From Salminus brasiliensis (taxonomy: Eukaryota; Chordata; Actinopteri; Characiformes; Bryconidae): 64,000 bases of DNA. Of this stretch, positions 14,201-24,308 are shown piece by piece (position 1 is the stretch's first letter; each line of letters begins with the position of its first letter). The notes beneath the pieces were generated by a model. It had not been told where the DNA came from. It made no database searches and saw nothing but the letters and a program-made list of their open reading frames with translations. Location: positions 30,141,125 through 30,205,124 of the forward strand of contig NC_132894.1 of NCBI RefSeq assembly GCF_030463535.1, given 5' to 3'. The translations under genes were made by a program, and so were the position numbers.

Positions 14201-17200
14201 GGAGAACGGCGCCTCCGTCATTCCCACTCCAGGCTGAAACACTGCTACAGCACTACAGAATTTAGGTGGAGCTGCACGACAAATTAGTTAGCTTGCTGTC
14301 TATTAATACTGCTACAAATACAACTTCATATTGTTGCCAATACCAATGCCAGTGTAGACAATATACTGTACATCATACTGGATTAAATGACTTCTCAGAA
14401 GCTGCATACATGTATTTACATAGTCCGTTCACTACATGTATGATATTTCCGCTTGTCCACAAATACATGCTTATAGCTGCCCAGGATTTGTATTTATGAC
14501 AGTGGTGTAAAGGGGAATTGCTATTACTAAACCTCATGCTTGTTGCTGATTGGCTTCTGATTGGTGTTGTGTTTGTTTTTGCTGACGTGTTTTTTGGATT
14601 GCCTGTTGTGTTGATTTGTTTGGTTCATGTGTTTTTTGGTTTCTGACTGTACTTTAGCAATAATAAAAAAAATACTTTCAACTTGATTTACAGCAAGTAT
14701 AACATATGCAGCATTTTATGCAGATAATCTTGTCATGGCAGCAAAGGACTGTTCTAATAATAGGCCCTCCAACTCAAATCCCATCATACAGGGAAACGTG
14801 GTTATTGAAAACATCAACTCTCCCATGGGACACTTTCATCCAGCATTGCTTCAATGACACACAGGCTACAGGCTGCTTTACTTTCCCAACCCATTACAGT
14901 ACCAAGATAATAATCACTTCTAGAAAATAACTTTCTGGAGAGCAATAATGAATTATTAATTGTTAAGTAATTTACTGGTTTTGGCAGCCTTATTCTTTTG
15001 GCGTAGTGACTGTTCAGCCTGCTGTCTGCCCTGGACAAAGATATGGAGAGTTATCAAACAGGCAGACTGTGGGTATGCCCTGGGCTGCAATGCTGCAACA
15101 GCCAGGCCAGCTGAGAACCAAAACGCACCAAAGGTAGAAAGGAAATCCTTCCCTGAAGCGGTGAACAAAGGGCCTACAGTCAATAATTCATCTGGTGCCA
15201 AGTAGAAAGGTCCAAAGAGTATCAAACTAGCATATTTACAGGCGAAACAGGATCCAGCCCTGTGAAGTAAGATACTGGAGAAAACTGCTATTGGCTTCTA
15301 CTGGGTGTACACTGAGACAGCACTATTGCTTTTAGAAACGCCAACATAGGCCTGTCTTTTAATGCAGTGAGGCTGCATTCCCTAACAGCTATTTTGAAGC
15401 TAATCTAGTAGCATTTATTGAATATTGCATAGTGCCTTTATGCTGAAAAATGCAACTTCTAATAGAACCATATGGTCCAGTCATGATGTTTGTGTGAGTA
15501 TGTCTCCATTTTCCAATATTTAAGTGCCTTAAAAACCAATATAGTCAAATTACATCTTTTCTGATTGGTCACCTCATATTTAATTGACTTAAAAAGCATT
15601 AGAACTGCTTACAATTTCAATCTGAAGCTAAACCGGAGGGTGGAGCTAAACTGTTATAGACTGAATAGGTCATTAAATGCAAATTACCTCCTTTTGGATT
15701 GCCCTACTCATTTTAGCTTCATTCAGAAAGCATTTTATGCTTATAATTTTAATGTAAATGGGCAGAATGAAACTGCTGCATACTGAATAGGTGGATATAT
15801 GCAAAAGCACTCGTCTCTCTGACTTCACGAAAACAATCAATTCAAAATGGGCTTCTTCTGAAGCTTACATTCCATGTATAGGCTGTCTGGACTAAGGACT
15901 GAGAGGTAAATTTTGAGGGGAAATTTTGTTTTCCAATGATTATGGACACTTTATAAAACATTAAATATGAAGACGTAAAAAACTGCAGAAACTGTCTCCC
16001 AGGCAGTAAAGATGACTTGCAGTCACTGCTGCTGCTGGGACAGAAACAGGAGCTCTCTGCAGTTCAGAGAGAGTGCCAGCAGCAAGGCCCTCTGCCAAAA
16101 CTGGAGCAGGAGCATGCAGATTACACTCTACCTCAGAGCAGCCTTGGGCAAGAGGCTCTCTGCAGGTATAATGTAAGCTGTCGCCATTGGCTCAAGTTAC
16201 TATATGAGCCCATTCTAGACTCTCTAGACTGTTCCCACATAAGCAAAATGCATTAAACATTAAAGATAAAGATATGCATATTTAAATTGTCCTATTATCC
16301 CCCCATGACTGGTATTGTGGTTTTTAATACCTTGATTAAATAAATAAATAAATAAATAAATAACAATATAATTGACTTTTGTTGCCAAAACAAGACCTCA
16401 TCACCTGGCATCATTGTATCTTTGCATGAAAACCAATACTAATATGCATATACTAACACTCCCACCAGGATTTAACAATAAAAAAGAATATATCAGTCCC
16501 ACAATCAAAACAGTATGACTGTGTTTCGAGTCGCTTAGGAGATTAAAACTACAAACACGCAGGAGTGTCAAGTACCACTTATGTAAAGAAGGTGCAGAGA
16601 GGCAGCATTAAACAGTAAGAGTGGTCATTGTCCAGTGGATGTGTAACAAACCACTAATTAAAGCAGCATTATGCAAAAATGGGCATTGGCACTGGACTCC
16701 TCCTATAGTTGGGAAGTGGAATTTGTACTTTGAGACACCTCAAATCACAAGGACAGTGATTTCTGAACAAGCTGAGAGACACAGAATTGTGAACCAGTGA
16801 AGAAGCTATGTGGACTAAGGCGGTAGAGTTACGAAGTTCTTGTGAGTGGTGTTGTCCTGCCGGCTCCACCAATGCTACATAATGCAGTGAGCAGCATGCC
16901 GAGCCAGAGTAGCATTGCTTGGGGCGCTACTCTACCTAATACATTTAAGGTAAACATTCTACATAATGTTACTTTAATGCTTCGTATGATTTTCATTGTA
17001 GATTTTCAGTTCAAATCAATTATTACATTTTGATGTGCTAAATTGTTTTTATTCTACAGTGATCTAATTATTACAAGCTCTCAATACTTGCCAAGTCAAC
17101 CCCACTCACAAAATAAGCCCCACCCAAAACAGAAAACTTGAGATTTGTGCAATTACTTTTTCCTTTAATTGAGTTTACCGTTCCCATTCATCCATTTTTC

Positions 17201-18200
17201 CAGTTTCCAACACACGCATCAACTTTAAGACCTAAATGTTCACTTGCTGCCTAATATGTACATCCCACCCCTGGACAGGCGTTACTGGTCAATGAAAATC
17301 AATACTATTCACATAATTGGTTTTAATATTATGGGTGATTGATGGCTGTGTGTGTTATATACACGTTTACCATCTTTCACAAGTTATATTTTATAAAATA
17401 TTTTTACACGGACGTCCATTGAAATTTAAGAACGTTTTTGCTTCTCCTGTAATGTTACCTTCTTGTGTGACAGCAGCATTATATAAGTAAGTACGTGTAT
17501 TGCCTCGTTTCATAATAAAAGAAAGGTCGTAATAAAACAGCTACATATGCATGGCACCTTAATAAAGCCATTTGTAAATATCATGACAAAAATAAATGGT
17601 AAATACAAAAACTGCAAGATTAGCACAAAACCTTCATATGCATCACATTCAGTTCTGTATGGGAATCTTCTGAAGAGTAATACCCTCATTAGAACAATGT
17701 GGATATCCGTAGATAATTAATCGATGCAGCAATCCTACACTATAGCCAGTCTGTTCCTCAGCTACAGATAACTTGGACAAAACACTAGTACTGGGTCAAT
17801 CTTGCTACATGTTTGGACTGCAATAGGTTAAAAACACATGGATGATATTTTGTGGTTGTGACACTGTTAAAGACCTGTCTGTATTATTTTCACCAAAATA
17901 ACTTATCTTTATTGGTTTACTTGAACCCTGATGCATAGAAAAAATACTAAACCGGTCAGGATGATGATGACGACAACATGGCAAAAAGGGCTCATTTGCA
18001 TATTACAGCCCTCTTGTCATACCCATATTGTAAATAATGATTAACTGAGAATTTACTGTGCAGCCCTGCTGTGAACATAAAACTGTGTTGACTTGCCTGA
18101 AGTGCGGAGGGCTGTGAGGGTCTTCCTCCTTTGGGGTCTCTGGCAGGTCCTGATGTGTTATCAGGCCAACATCATCAGCATGCTCCTGGGGTTCACTCAT
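428..18200 (-). CDS. gramd2a: GRAM domain-containing protein 2A-like gene, complete coding region in 10 exons
   Basis: Coding exons, in transcript order: 18200-18097, 10986-10929, 10003-9931, 8806-8703, 8025-7927, 6795-6724, 6599-6537, 5315-5135, 1820-1727 and 539-428. I joined them by reading phase; every junction is in frame and together they give about 319 aa. Residues ~59-190 form the GRAM domain (KYNSQYHKLF, LQGRLYISRNWLCF, FGKDIK, IPVVSV, KKHKTA, YVFVSLLSRDSVYDVL). Residues ~191-271 are an acidic/serine linker. Residues ~276-295 are one hydrophobic helix followed by a short tail ending RER. Order and length fit GRAMD2A, known in mammals as an ER-anchored protein whose GRAM domain binds plasma-membrane phosphoinositides at ER-plasma membrane contact sites. 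The GRAMD2B paralogue fits less well in the GRAM core. All introns look GT-AG except the first after the ATG exon, which has a GC donor. The ATG at 18200 is the first in-frame start in its exon. Confidence 0.9.
540..1726 (-). other. gramd2a intron (last)
   Basis: AT-rich and without coding potential. It contains a CTCF-like motif, CCACTAGATGGCAG, at 1465-1478 (see findings). Otherwise I see nothing. Confidence 0.6.
1727..1820 (-). CDS. gramd2a: gramd2a exon, start of transmembrane helix
   Basis: The acceptor is TTTGTGTAG and the donor GTGAGT. It encodes ...ETEKILLTEPVPELGQ and MEYQLLKFFIL, ending with two bases of a Leu codon. Using the alternative AG two bases downstream would hit a stop. 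This is the juxtamembrane segment and first half of the membrane anchor. Confidence 0.85.
2014..2130 (+). repeat. dispersed repeat family A, copy 1
   Basis: Shared landmarks: GACCAATAGAAACGCTC, then ATGACTTGGAATAAA, then ACTTCCATTCAAAGTTAAG, then GCCTTCTCCTGT, then CATTTTGAAGATA. The same landmarks recur, in order, at five other places in the window. Confidence 0.75.
2226..2253. repeat. (AT)n microsatellite
   Basis: An uninterrupted alternating AT/TA run. Confidence 0.95.
2451..2580 (+). mobile_element. fragment of a non-autonomous DNA transposon
   Basis: Carries TTATTAAAAAGAGTTTATCC, then CTACTGTCCAGGGAA, then a GGAGCCATGAGGATTT block. I recognise this as the interior of the fish element whose end reads GGACAAAAGTATTGGGACACC. 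A second fragment with that end and the following part is at 32637-32905. Confidence 0.5.
2751..2790. repeat. C12 homopolymer followed by (ATT)n
   Basis: A run of C at 2751-2762, then ATT repeats at 2771-2789. Confidence 0.9.
3655..3925 (+). mobile_element. tRNA-derived SINE, 5'-truncated
   Basis: A B-box-like GGTTTGATTCC lies at about 3675-3685, followed by GCCCTTGAGCAAGGCCCTTT, CTCTGCTCCCCGGGCGCTGG, GTGTG tracts and GTTAAATGCGGAGGACAC. It ends with ACAAATACGTGCACCTTTACC and a T run. This is the classic layout of a very common teleost SINE. No A box is visible upstream, so the head is truncated or diverged. Confidence 0.8.
5135..5315 (-). CDS. gramd2a: gramd2a exon, acidic/serine linker with DEF repeats
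   Basis: The exon is 181 nt with acceptor CATGTCCAG and donor GTGAGG. It opens with DEFPVPDEFPVTVDEF, so the D-E-F tripeptide occurs three times, the first two in near-identical DEFPV units. TPVLKWRRKPS follows, then a Ser-rich stretch (SSSLPDLLGNSTSSLS). The KWRR/Ser-rich pair matches the KWRK region of mammalian GRAMD2A. Confidence 0.88.
5316..6536 (-). other. gramd2a intron
   Basis: It contains a copy of dispersed repeat family B (about 5862-6055). Next to it (6100-6175) is an ATCGTAACCCCTGTATCGTG segment typical of fish non-autonomous DNA transposons. No coding signal. Confidence 0.5.
5862..6055 (+). repeat. dispersed repeat family B, copy 1
   Basis: Shares TTTTGCAAT.CTGTAT, TTTTTAATGAATAGTT, GGTGGCAGA and ATTTAGTG, in order, with 34858-35015. 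Its identity is unknown; probably a degraded transposon. Confidence 0.55.
6537..6599 (-). CDS. gramd2a: gramd2a exon, linker
   Basis: The exon is 63 nt, phase 0, with acceptor CTCATTAAG and donor GTAAGC. It encodes VNGKKSLSLKQYMEEPTSLSL, equivalent to the KKSLS segment that follows the GRAM domain in GRAMD2A. Confidence 0.88.
6724..6795 (-). CDS. gramd2a: gramd2a exon, end of GRAM domain
   Basis: The exon is 72 nt, phase 0, with acceptor GTCTGCAG and donor GTGAGA. It encodes YVFVSLLSRDSVYDVLRRIC and THLQ, the typical end of the GRAM fold. Confidence 0.93.
7927..8025 (-). CDS. gramd2a: gramd2a exon, GRAM domain core 2
   Basis: The exon is 99 nt (33 codons, phase 0 at both ends) with acceptor CTCGTGCAG and donor GTTGGT. 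It encodes VAIPVVSVRLVKKHKTAGLV and PNGLAITTDSSQK, matching the GRAMD2 family IPVVSV/KKHKTA signature. Confidence 0.93.
8560..8596. repeat. perfect 16-bp inverted repeat (hairpin)
   Basis: ATGAGCTAGTTTTAAC at 8560-8575, loop ATCTG, and the exact reverse complement at 8581-8596. It lies in the gramd2a intron 8026-8702, about 110 bp from an exon. Confidence 0.95.
8703..8806 (-). CDS. gramd2a: gramd2a exon, GRAM domain core 1
   Basis: The acceptor is GTCTCTCAG and the donor GTGAGA. It encodes YSCALLRDILLQGRLYISRN and WLCFYANLFGKDIK, the most conserved GRAM stretch. Confidence 0.93.
8807..9930 (-). other. gramd2a intron
   Basis: No recognisable gene or repeat, only low-complexity A-rich patches. 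The neighbouring intron 8026-8702 contains the perfect hairpin at 8560-8596. Confidence 0.5.
9931..10003 (-). CDS. gramd2a: gramd2a exon, start of GRAM domain
   Basis: A strong pyrimidine-rich acceptor (CTTCCTCCTCACAG) ends at 10004 and the donor is GTGAGT at 9930. It encodes TVSKYNSQYHKLFQNVPEEE and ILMK plus one base. An open frame continues upstream to an ATG at 10111, but it crosses this acceptor and is most likely intron. Confidence 0.88.
10929..10986 (-). CDS. gramd2a: gramd2a exon, pre-GRAM segment
   Basis: The acceptor is CATGGCAG and the donor GTGAGT (10928-10923). The 58 nt complete an Arg codon and encode VQLIDDLSYEDVKKCYRGS, which aligns with the segment just before the GRAM domain in GRAMD2A (an E-x-x-KKC motif). 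Confidence 0.85.
12402..12645. repeat. 29-bp minisatellite, about 8 copies
   Basis: The unit ATGCACTGCAGGCCTCAACA plus GTACCGCCA repeats every 29 bp. Early copies end CGCCA and later ones CGCAA; the first and last full copies read GCGGCCC or GCAGCCC in place of GCAGGCC. Each unit contains a PstI-type CTGCAG. Open frames through it are a by-product of the repeat. Confidence 0.95.
12752..12850 (+). repeat. dispersed repeat family C, copy 1
   Basis: Landmarks TTGTCTATTAATACTG.TACA, ACTTCATA.TGT.G, CCAGTGTA and ATATACTG.ACATC are shared in the same order with 14299-14400. Confidence 0.7.
14299..14400 (+). repeat. dispersed repeat family C, copy 2
   Basis: The second copy of the landmarks given for 12752-12850, about 1.5 kb away in the same orientation. 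Confidence 0.7.
16337..16362. repeat. (AAAT)n microsatellite
   Basis: A short AAAT tandem run in the gramd2a intron. Confidence 0.9.
16658..16979. mobile_element. MITE-like element with terminal inverted repeats
   Basis: The left end ATTAAAGCAGCATTATGCA is mirrored at the right by ACATAATGTTACTTTAAT, giving roughly 25-bp imperfect inverted termini about 320 bp apart. The interior has no transposase. It fits a non-autonomous DNA transposon. Confidence 0.6.
17395..17465 (+). repeat. dispersed repeat family A, partial copy
   Basis: Only the right half is recognisable: TTTTTACA, GTCCATTGAAATTTAAGAAC, then GCTTCTCCTGTAATGTTACC. Confidence 0.5.
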
Positions 18201-18210
18201 GGTCTTGGGC
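18097..18210 (-). CDS. gramd2a: gramd2a exon with start codon
   Basis: The acceptor TTTGTGCAG ends at 18211. Ten bases of 5' UTR follow, then ATG at 18200-18198. It encodes MSEPQEHADDVG and an acidic, proline-containing N-terminus (34 codons plus 2 nt). The exon ends CTTCAG followed by GCAAGT at 18096-18091, a consensus GC-type donor. A normal GT three to four bases further on would put the next exon in a frame with an early stop, so the GC site is preferred. Confidence 0.8.
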
Positions 18211-19199
18211 CTGCACAAAAACAAACAAGCGTGTAATGTCTATGCAGTCTCGTTCTCACATTTACCCAGTCTCTCTCATACACACACCTTTAGCTCTATC
18301 CCCTATGGAGCATGCAGAGCACTTGCTATGGCCACGCTCATTTAAAAAGGTAAAAAGGTGTGACAAACATCCTCCTGCTGGTGTTGGGAACACTGTGCCG
18401 CTTCAGCAATTAACACAGCATGCTCACTTCAGCTTCCTTTCCCTCCTTAGCTCTAATTGGGAGTCTTGTTAGGCCTCACGTGGAGTCAGCACTGAGTGCA
18501 ATGACAGGCCGCTTCCTGTTTTTGAAGGTCAGACATGATTCGCTGCCTAATGTGTACATATATACACACCGTGGCATTAAGACGTGTCCATCAGGATCTG
18601 TATCTTACAGAAAAAGAAACCAGTAAAAGCATTTAAAATATGAATTATGATAATGCATATCACCATGGAATTACAGACAGTTCAATTATTAGAGACTTTT
18701 TCTAATAGATTTTTTTTATGAAGTAGTAGTGACTGCTAAAGCGGATGCACAGAGTCAACAAAGATGATAAAGATAAAAGTCTCAAAAAAATGACAACCAC
18801 TTGTCATTTTAGCCACAGCACATGAGTTAACCTTATTCTTTACTGCCTATATAACGATCTGATGTTTCTTCTTTTTAGTTTACACTTCTACCTTAATAAT
18901 GCCAGTTCAGTTCTGTTTATGTATCTATTTATATGCATTACAGTTAAACAGTTAAAACAGCATACAGAAAAATAAAACACAATTAAACACAAATTAAAAT
19001 ACCAAAACAAGAGCTATAATAATAATTACAATTAATATGCACAAGATTAAAATAACTGACAGACCACTCAAAACACGGGAAATTAAACAGGTAAAGACAA
19101 AAAGAAAAGAAATAGAAATGAAATAAAAGCAAGTAAAACAAATAGCAATTGAACAATTCTTTAGTAAAAGAAGATAAAAAGATAACATAAGTAAGTGAA

Positions 19200-19400
19200 C
19201 AAAATTATATTGTTAATTATGAAATTTTAACTCTCTTTAAAGCTTTTTAAAGCTGGTGGAGGACCTAAGGACTTGTGAGGGAACATAAAACGACAGAGGC
19301 TCAGTGATGTAAGAGGGTGCTAAACCATTTAGAGCTTTGTATGTACAAGTAAAAGTCCTTTTAAAGCAATTCTAAAGATACTGGAAGCCAGTCCATGTGC
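19200..19400 (-). mobile_element. fragment of a non-LTR retrotransposon (ORF2 C-terminus)
   Basis: On the minus strand 19350-19225 translates in one frame as KALNGLAPSYITEPLSFYVP then SQVLRSS, followed by a stop. This KAL-GLAPSYI...LRSS pattern is typical of the C-terminal end of fish LINE polyproteins. No other part of the element is preserved. Confidence 0.65.
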
Positions 19401-19784
19401 TTGTATAAAGAGCATGATCTAACAAACCCATGTGATCTTATGTGATCTTAGCACATCCAACAATAAAGGCCGCACTGTGTTTCTTTATACAATAAAGAAT
19501 GAGGATGCAGAAAGCTCTAATTCCATCTGAAGGCAATTTGGACATGTATGCATCCCAACTACCCTGGAGCAGATTGGAATTTTAATTAGGACTTATTGCA
19601 GGGTTTCCATAAGTGGTGGCATTGCAGGGGGGTTTGTGAGAGTCAAATTTTACCATCAAATTAACTGAATAATCAAACATTTCTCTGCTGTAAAGTCTAG
19701 AAATATACATAATTTCCTATTTCTATTTAATTAAGTTCACTTTTTACTGGATGGATCATGCTATAATAAATTAACGTACTTGGT

Positions 19785-19965
19785 GGATGGTATAGTGTGG
19801 TTGGTTACTACCTGTGGCAGACGGGGGTTCGATTCCTTGGTCAGGTAAGCACACCACACTACACTAATAAGAGCCCTTTGGCAAGACTCCCAACACTACA
19901 TTCTCCTACCTGTTTAACATCATGTAAGCCGCTCTGGAGGAGAGCATCAGCCAAATGCTATTAAT
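19785..19965 (+). mobile_element. tRNA-derived SINE
   Basis: An A-box-like TATAGTGTGGTTGG, a B box GGTTCGATTCC, an ATAAGAGCCCTTTGGCAAGA core, and a tail with AAGCCGCTCTGGAGGAGAGC and ATCAGCCAAATGC. It shares its structure with the better-preserved SINE at 48910-49145. Confidence 0.8.
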
Positions 19966-21399
19966 GAGGACGTAGATGAAGTCACCTGGAAGCTAATCAG
20001 GCAAAACTGTCCACAAAACAAATGAATTAAAAAGGTTTAACATCAGCTTGATTAGAATCTCAAGTGGTACTTAAGACCAATGATTTAGGTTAAAGGAGTT
20101 CAACTGACGCAAAAAGGTTAGGAATGCCATGGCCAGAAAGACGAGAAACAGCCAGATATAAGGTTAATTACGTGCAAACGTTCATACTGGTTTGATACTA
20201 AATAATAGGTAATAAGTAAATTAACAATATTATATATAAGCACAAAGTATGCCCTTACAGGGAAAAAGGTAGGCCTCAGGCAAATCAGGAGGACACGGTG
20301 TCTCTGGATCAATCCAGAAAGACATTCACAGCACGTAGAAAGCATTTCTCTGAGCTTCTTCATGATGACGTGGACAGAGCCGTCCTAATGGTGAAGGTTA
20401 ATCGGCGTTCTGCCCCTCCTCCTCCATATTAGAGCATGTTTACCAGGCAACGGCATCACAGGACGACTGCTAATCCATTTAGCCTAATCAACTTAAGCTC
20501 TGCAGCTGCTGGAGCCTTCTTTAAAGACACACTGCACCTTTTAAAATGCCTCTCCACTCACTTTGCACTTTCTATGCACCAAAGCTTAACAGGGCCCTGA
20601 AAGAAGTGAAAAGAGGAAACCACGCTCCTTTTGGCTTGTTTATATTTTGTCTGGTTGGAGTCTAGACAAAACAAAGTCTGTTTAGAAGGTCAGAATAGGT
20701 CTCGTGTGCATCTCTGCACGTCCATTGTTTTGGTCACTTTTCTATTTGCAAAACAATGGATGCGTAATTGTGGTCTCCAACACAAGAAAGGTTAGAACCG
20801 CTGTACTACAACTGAACTAAAGCCCTAAATGTCAGCGTCACCCTGAATAAACTCCACTCAGTAATGTTCGTTACTTAACACATCCTTAAATTAGCTTGGC
20901 ACAAAGGGAGAAGGTTAGATAGAGTGTCCACCTCCAACTGTCTTATTGACAACTAGAAAGATGGAGGGAGATGGAGAAAGAGAGAGAGAAAGAAATGTGC
21001 TTCTAATGTAAGACTAGGCAAAATATCTTCATCTACTTCAATTACAAGCAAAGGTGTATAGATTGAGCCTGTGCACACCTGGCATCCGTAACACCTATCC
21101 CAAGTGACCTGACCATAAGTGGACAGTGAGGCACAGCTGTTCATACGTGGCGCTTCCATGTGTTATGTGATTATATGTGAAGGCGGCTTCATTGTTCGGG
21201 GAGATTGCAGTGTTTTCGCAAGAGCTACAGCAATATTAACAAAACAAAAGAGACAGAATTTGCACCAGACTTCACCAGAGGTCAATAATCCAACATGTCA
21301 TTATATTAAAAATGCACTCTGTGTATCCAAATCTGGAGTAAAAATAAATGATCTTGGGCATAAAAATCATTCTTTCGTAGATCAGTAACAAAAAAAATT

Positions 21400-22173
21400 G
21401 CCCTTTCGTATCAAACAGCTAAAAATAATTAAATCTGATATTGCACACTGTAATACTGAAAGCTACATTGTGCAGCCCTACCTAGCACTATAGTACCGGT
21501 TTGCAGGTTACAGGTCAAGATGCATTTTTAATGGCTAAAGGGTTCTTTGTAATGGTGGAAGACTTCTTGTAGATGATTCTTTACAGAAAACAGTTACATA
21601 AAGCATTAAAAAGGTTTATAATATTGTTTAAACTAAAAATTGATTGATTTATTTATTGATATATTTTTTGCTAAGAGTGTACATAACTTTCTATTGTTCC
21701 TCCTTTACAGATGTTCCTACAAAACACTGAAAACAAGACAATCAACTAAATTAGCTATGAATGATATCCCAATCACACTTATATAGTTGTTTAAATAAAA
21801 TAAACACCAGTATCAGAAAGTTTACATTTGACCAATCATTCAAACCGATATTTAATGCATTTCTTGTACGTGAGAAAAGCGCCGCTGGACTACTGCCCTT
21901 AATTTTATTCGGTTTACTGCATTTGCAACCAATAAAATCAATATCCTTATTTTTATGCAAAGTTAGTCCAGGTAGCCGTAATCCCAAATTCTACACTACC
22001 TATGTAACATCATGTAAGACATTTATTTATCAGCAGTTATGCGTGAGAAAAATAATGGAACCATATCCCCATGTTGGGGCAAATAACAGCCCATTTATTA
22101 TGTTCATAATACTTAAACATTTGACTACGTACGACCATTAAACTCTACTTAGAAGATTCCTTATATAAAGGTG
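21400..22173 (+). repeat. 777-bp direct repeat, copy 1
   Basis: Begins CCCTTTCGTATCAAACAGC and ends CCTTATATAAAGGTGCTTT. It is nearly identical to 23532-24308, offset about 2131 bp, with only scattered substitutions and a one-base T-run difference. No TG...CA ends or terminal inverted repeats are seen. A 126-codon frame is open in both copies but resembles nothing I know. Confidence 0.9.
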
Positions 22174-22465
22174 CTTTGATATTAGCTATGTACTAAGTAG
22201 CATCCTGCAGCCAGTACACACCAAAACAAAGAAAATGACAAAAATACTCCATAATTAATACCAATCAGAATGCTAGTATTGATTTAAGTAGAGCTAGGTT
22301 GCTAATAGATGGTGTTCAAACTAAATCTAGTGTATGTGGTTTTATAAAATTACCTTAAGTTATTAGGAACTGTACTTTCATTAAACCACACATTAATCTC
22401 AAGGACCATGTATAAGAGTTTGTGATTTGTCTGTAACAGGCAGTTCGACAAACCAACATTTCAAA

Positions 22466-22468
<3 letters not shown>

Positions 22469-22521
<53 letters not shown>
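22469..22521. repeat. (AC)n microsatellite
   Basis: About 26 uninterrupted AC units. Confidence 0.97.
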
Positions 22522-22524
<3 letters not shown>

Positions 22525-23531
22525 TGTTGACACTGTTAACAGTATGTAAATGTAATCTGTTGAACCAGGGAAGCCTCTTGCCTCTCTCTAAAGAGATTTC
22601 TGGGAAGGCCTAGGGTTATCTCAGATTTCCACCCCTCTCTCTTGTTTTTTTACAGCAACAGCCTGAGAACAGCAGCTATTACAGCAGGAGGCTAATAGCT
22701 CCATTCAGGCCGAACATCTGCAAACAACAACTGCACCCGAGGCATTTACAGCAGAAAGAAGCCCTCTCTGATGGATGTGCCTTAGCGGCTCATTTCCATC
22801 TGGAGTATGAGCAACAAGCAGGTGAACGTATTTGCCCACACCTCTGTGTCGTGTGGCGTTTCAGCGAGGGCTTTGTTGTGCCAGGTGGTGATGGGGCGGG
22901 AGAAGGAACACAAAAAGGACTTTGTTCTGTGGGATGTCAACAATTCTTTGTTCAACTCTGTAAATGCTGGAGGGACTTCAAAAGCTCCTTTTAGTGGTTA
23001 TCTGTGCTGGATCAAGCTTGCGGACATGTTTTTTCTGTATGATGATGAAAGAATCATCAGCACAGTGAGGGATGGTCTTCATTTTGTTGCCTAAATTAAG
23101 CGTCTCTACTGGTCTGTTGTCAAAATAGCACGTATTTCAGAAGTGGTTAAAGAACACTGTGGTCTCTCCATTCCCAAAACCTTTAATGGAATATACAGTG
23201 TTCCTACAAGTTCGCACTGCTGCTTTACTGTGACTTTCAGAAGCCTAAAGTATTGAGTTTCTATGACTGCCAATGATACTTGAGTAAAGGCAGTGGTTTT
23301 ATCTAGAACCATGACAAAGGCACATTTGAGTTCCTTGCTGGAAAATCCCATTCTTGTTTTTTTTTTTTTTAGATGGTTTTAAATAAAGACAGTGTCCACT
23401 GTTAATATGAGCAAAATAACCTTATTGGCACTGGGTGACCTGTCGTCTATACCAGTATTCTGTAATAGTGCCATAAGGTATATTAAAGGTATATATTGGG
23501 AAAGCTATTATATTAGGATATTTCAAAAATT

Positions 23532-24308
23532 GTCCTTTCGTATCAAACAGCTAAAAATAATTAAATCTGATATTGCACACTGTAATACTGAAAGCTACAT
23601 TGTGCAGCCCTACCTAGCACTATAGTACCGGTTTGCAGGTTACAGGTCAAGATGCATTTTTAATGGCTAAAGGGTTCTTTGTAATGGTGGAAGACTTCTT
23701 GTAGATGATTCTTTACAGAAAACAGTTACATAAAGCATTAAAAAGGTTTATAATATTGTTTCAACTAAAAATTGATTGATTTATTTATTGATATATTTTT
23801 GCTAAGAGTGTACATAACTTTCTATTGTTCCTCCTTTACAGATGTTCCTACAAAACACTGAAAACAAGACAATCAACTAAATTAGCTATGAATGATATCC
23901 CAATCACACTTATATAGTCGTTTAAATAAAATAAACAACAGTATCAGAAAGTTTACATTTGACCAATCATTCAAACCGATATTTAATGCATTTCTTGTAC
24001 GTGAGAAAAGCGCCGCTGGACTACTGCCCTTAATTTTATTCGGTTTACTGCATTTGCAACCAATAAAATCAATATCCTTATTTTTATGCAAAGTTAGTCC
24101 AGGTAGCCGTAATCCCAAATTCTACACTACCTATGTAACATCATGCAAGACATTTATTTATCAGCAGTTATGCGTGAGAAAAATAATGGACCCTTATCCC
24201 CATGTTGGGGCAAATAACAGCCCATTTATTATGTTCATAATACTTAAACATTTGACTACGTACGACCATTAAACTCTACTTAGAAGATTCCTTATATAAA
24301 GGTGCTTT
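23532..24308 (+). repeat. 777-bp direct repeat, copy 2
   Basis: The partner of 21400-22173. Beyond the shared end the two loci keep a weaker resemblance (AAGAAAATGACAAAA near 22229 and 24378), so the parent family may be longer than the near-identical block. Confidence 0.9.

Larger units (their letters stand above)
10987..18096 (-). other. gramd2a intron with a GC donor
   Basis: A 7.1-kb intron. It holds a 29-bp minisatellite (12402-12645), a pair of dispersed repeat copies (12752-12850 and 14299-14400), a TIR element (16658-16979), an (AAAT)n run at 16337-16362, and a partial family A repeat (17395-17465). Confidence 0.6.

Noticed and set aside
21400..24308. Pair of LTRs flanking a retroelement
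   Set aside because: The repeats lack TG...CA ends, and the 1.36 kb between them has no gag/pol similarity, primer-binding site or polypurine tract that I can see.
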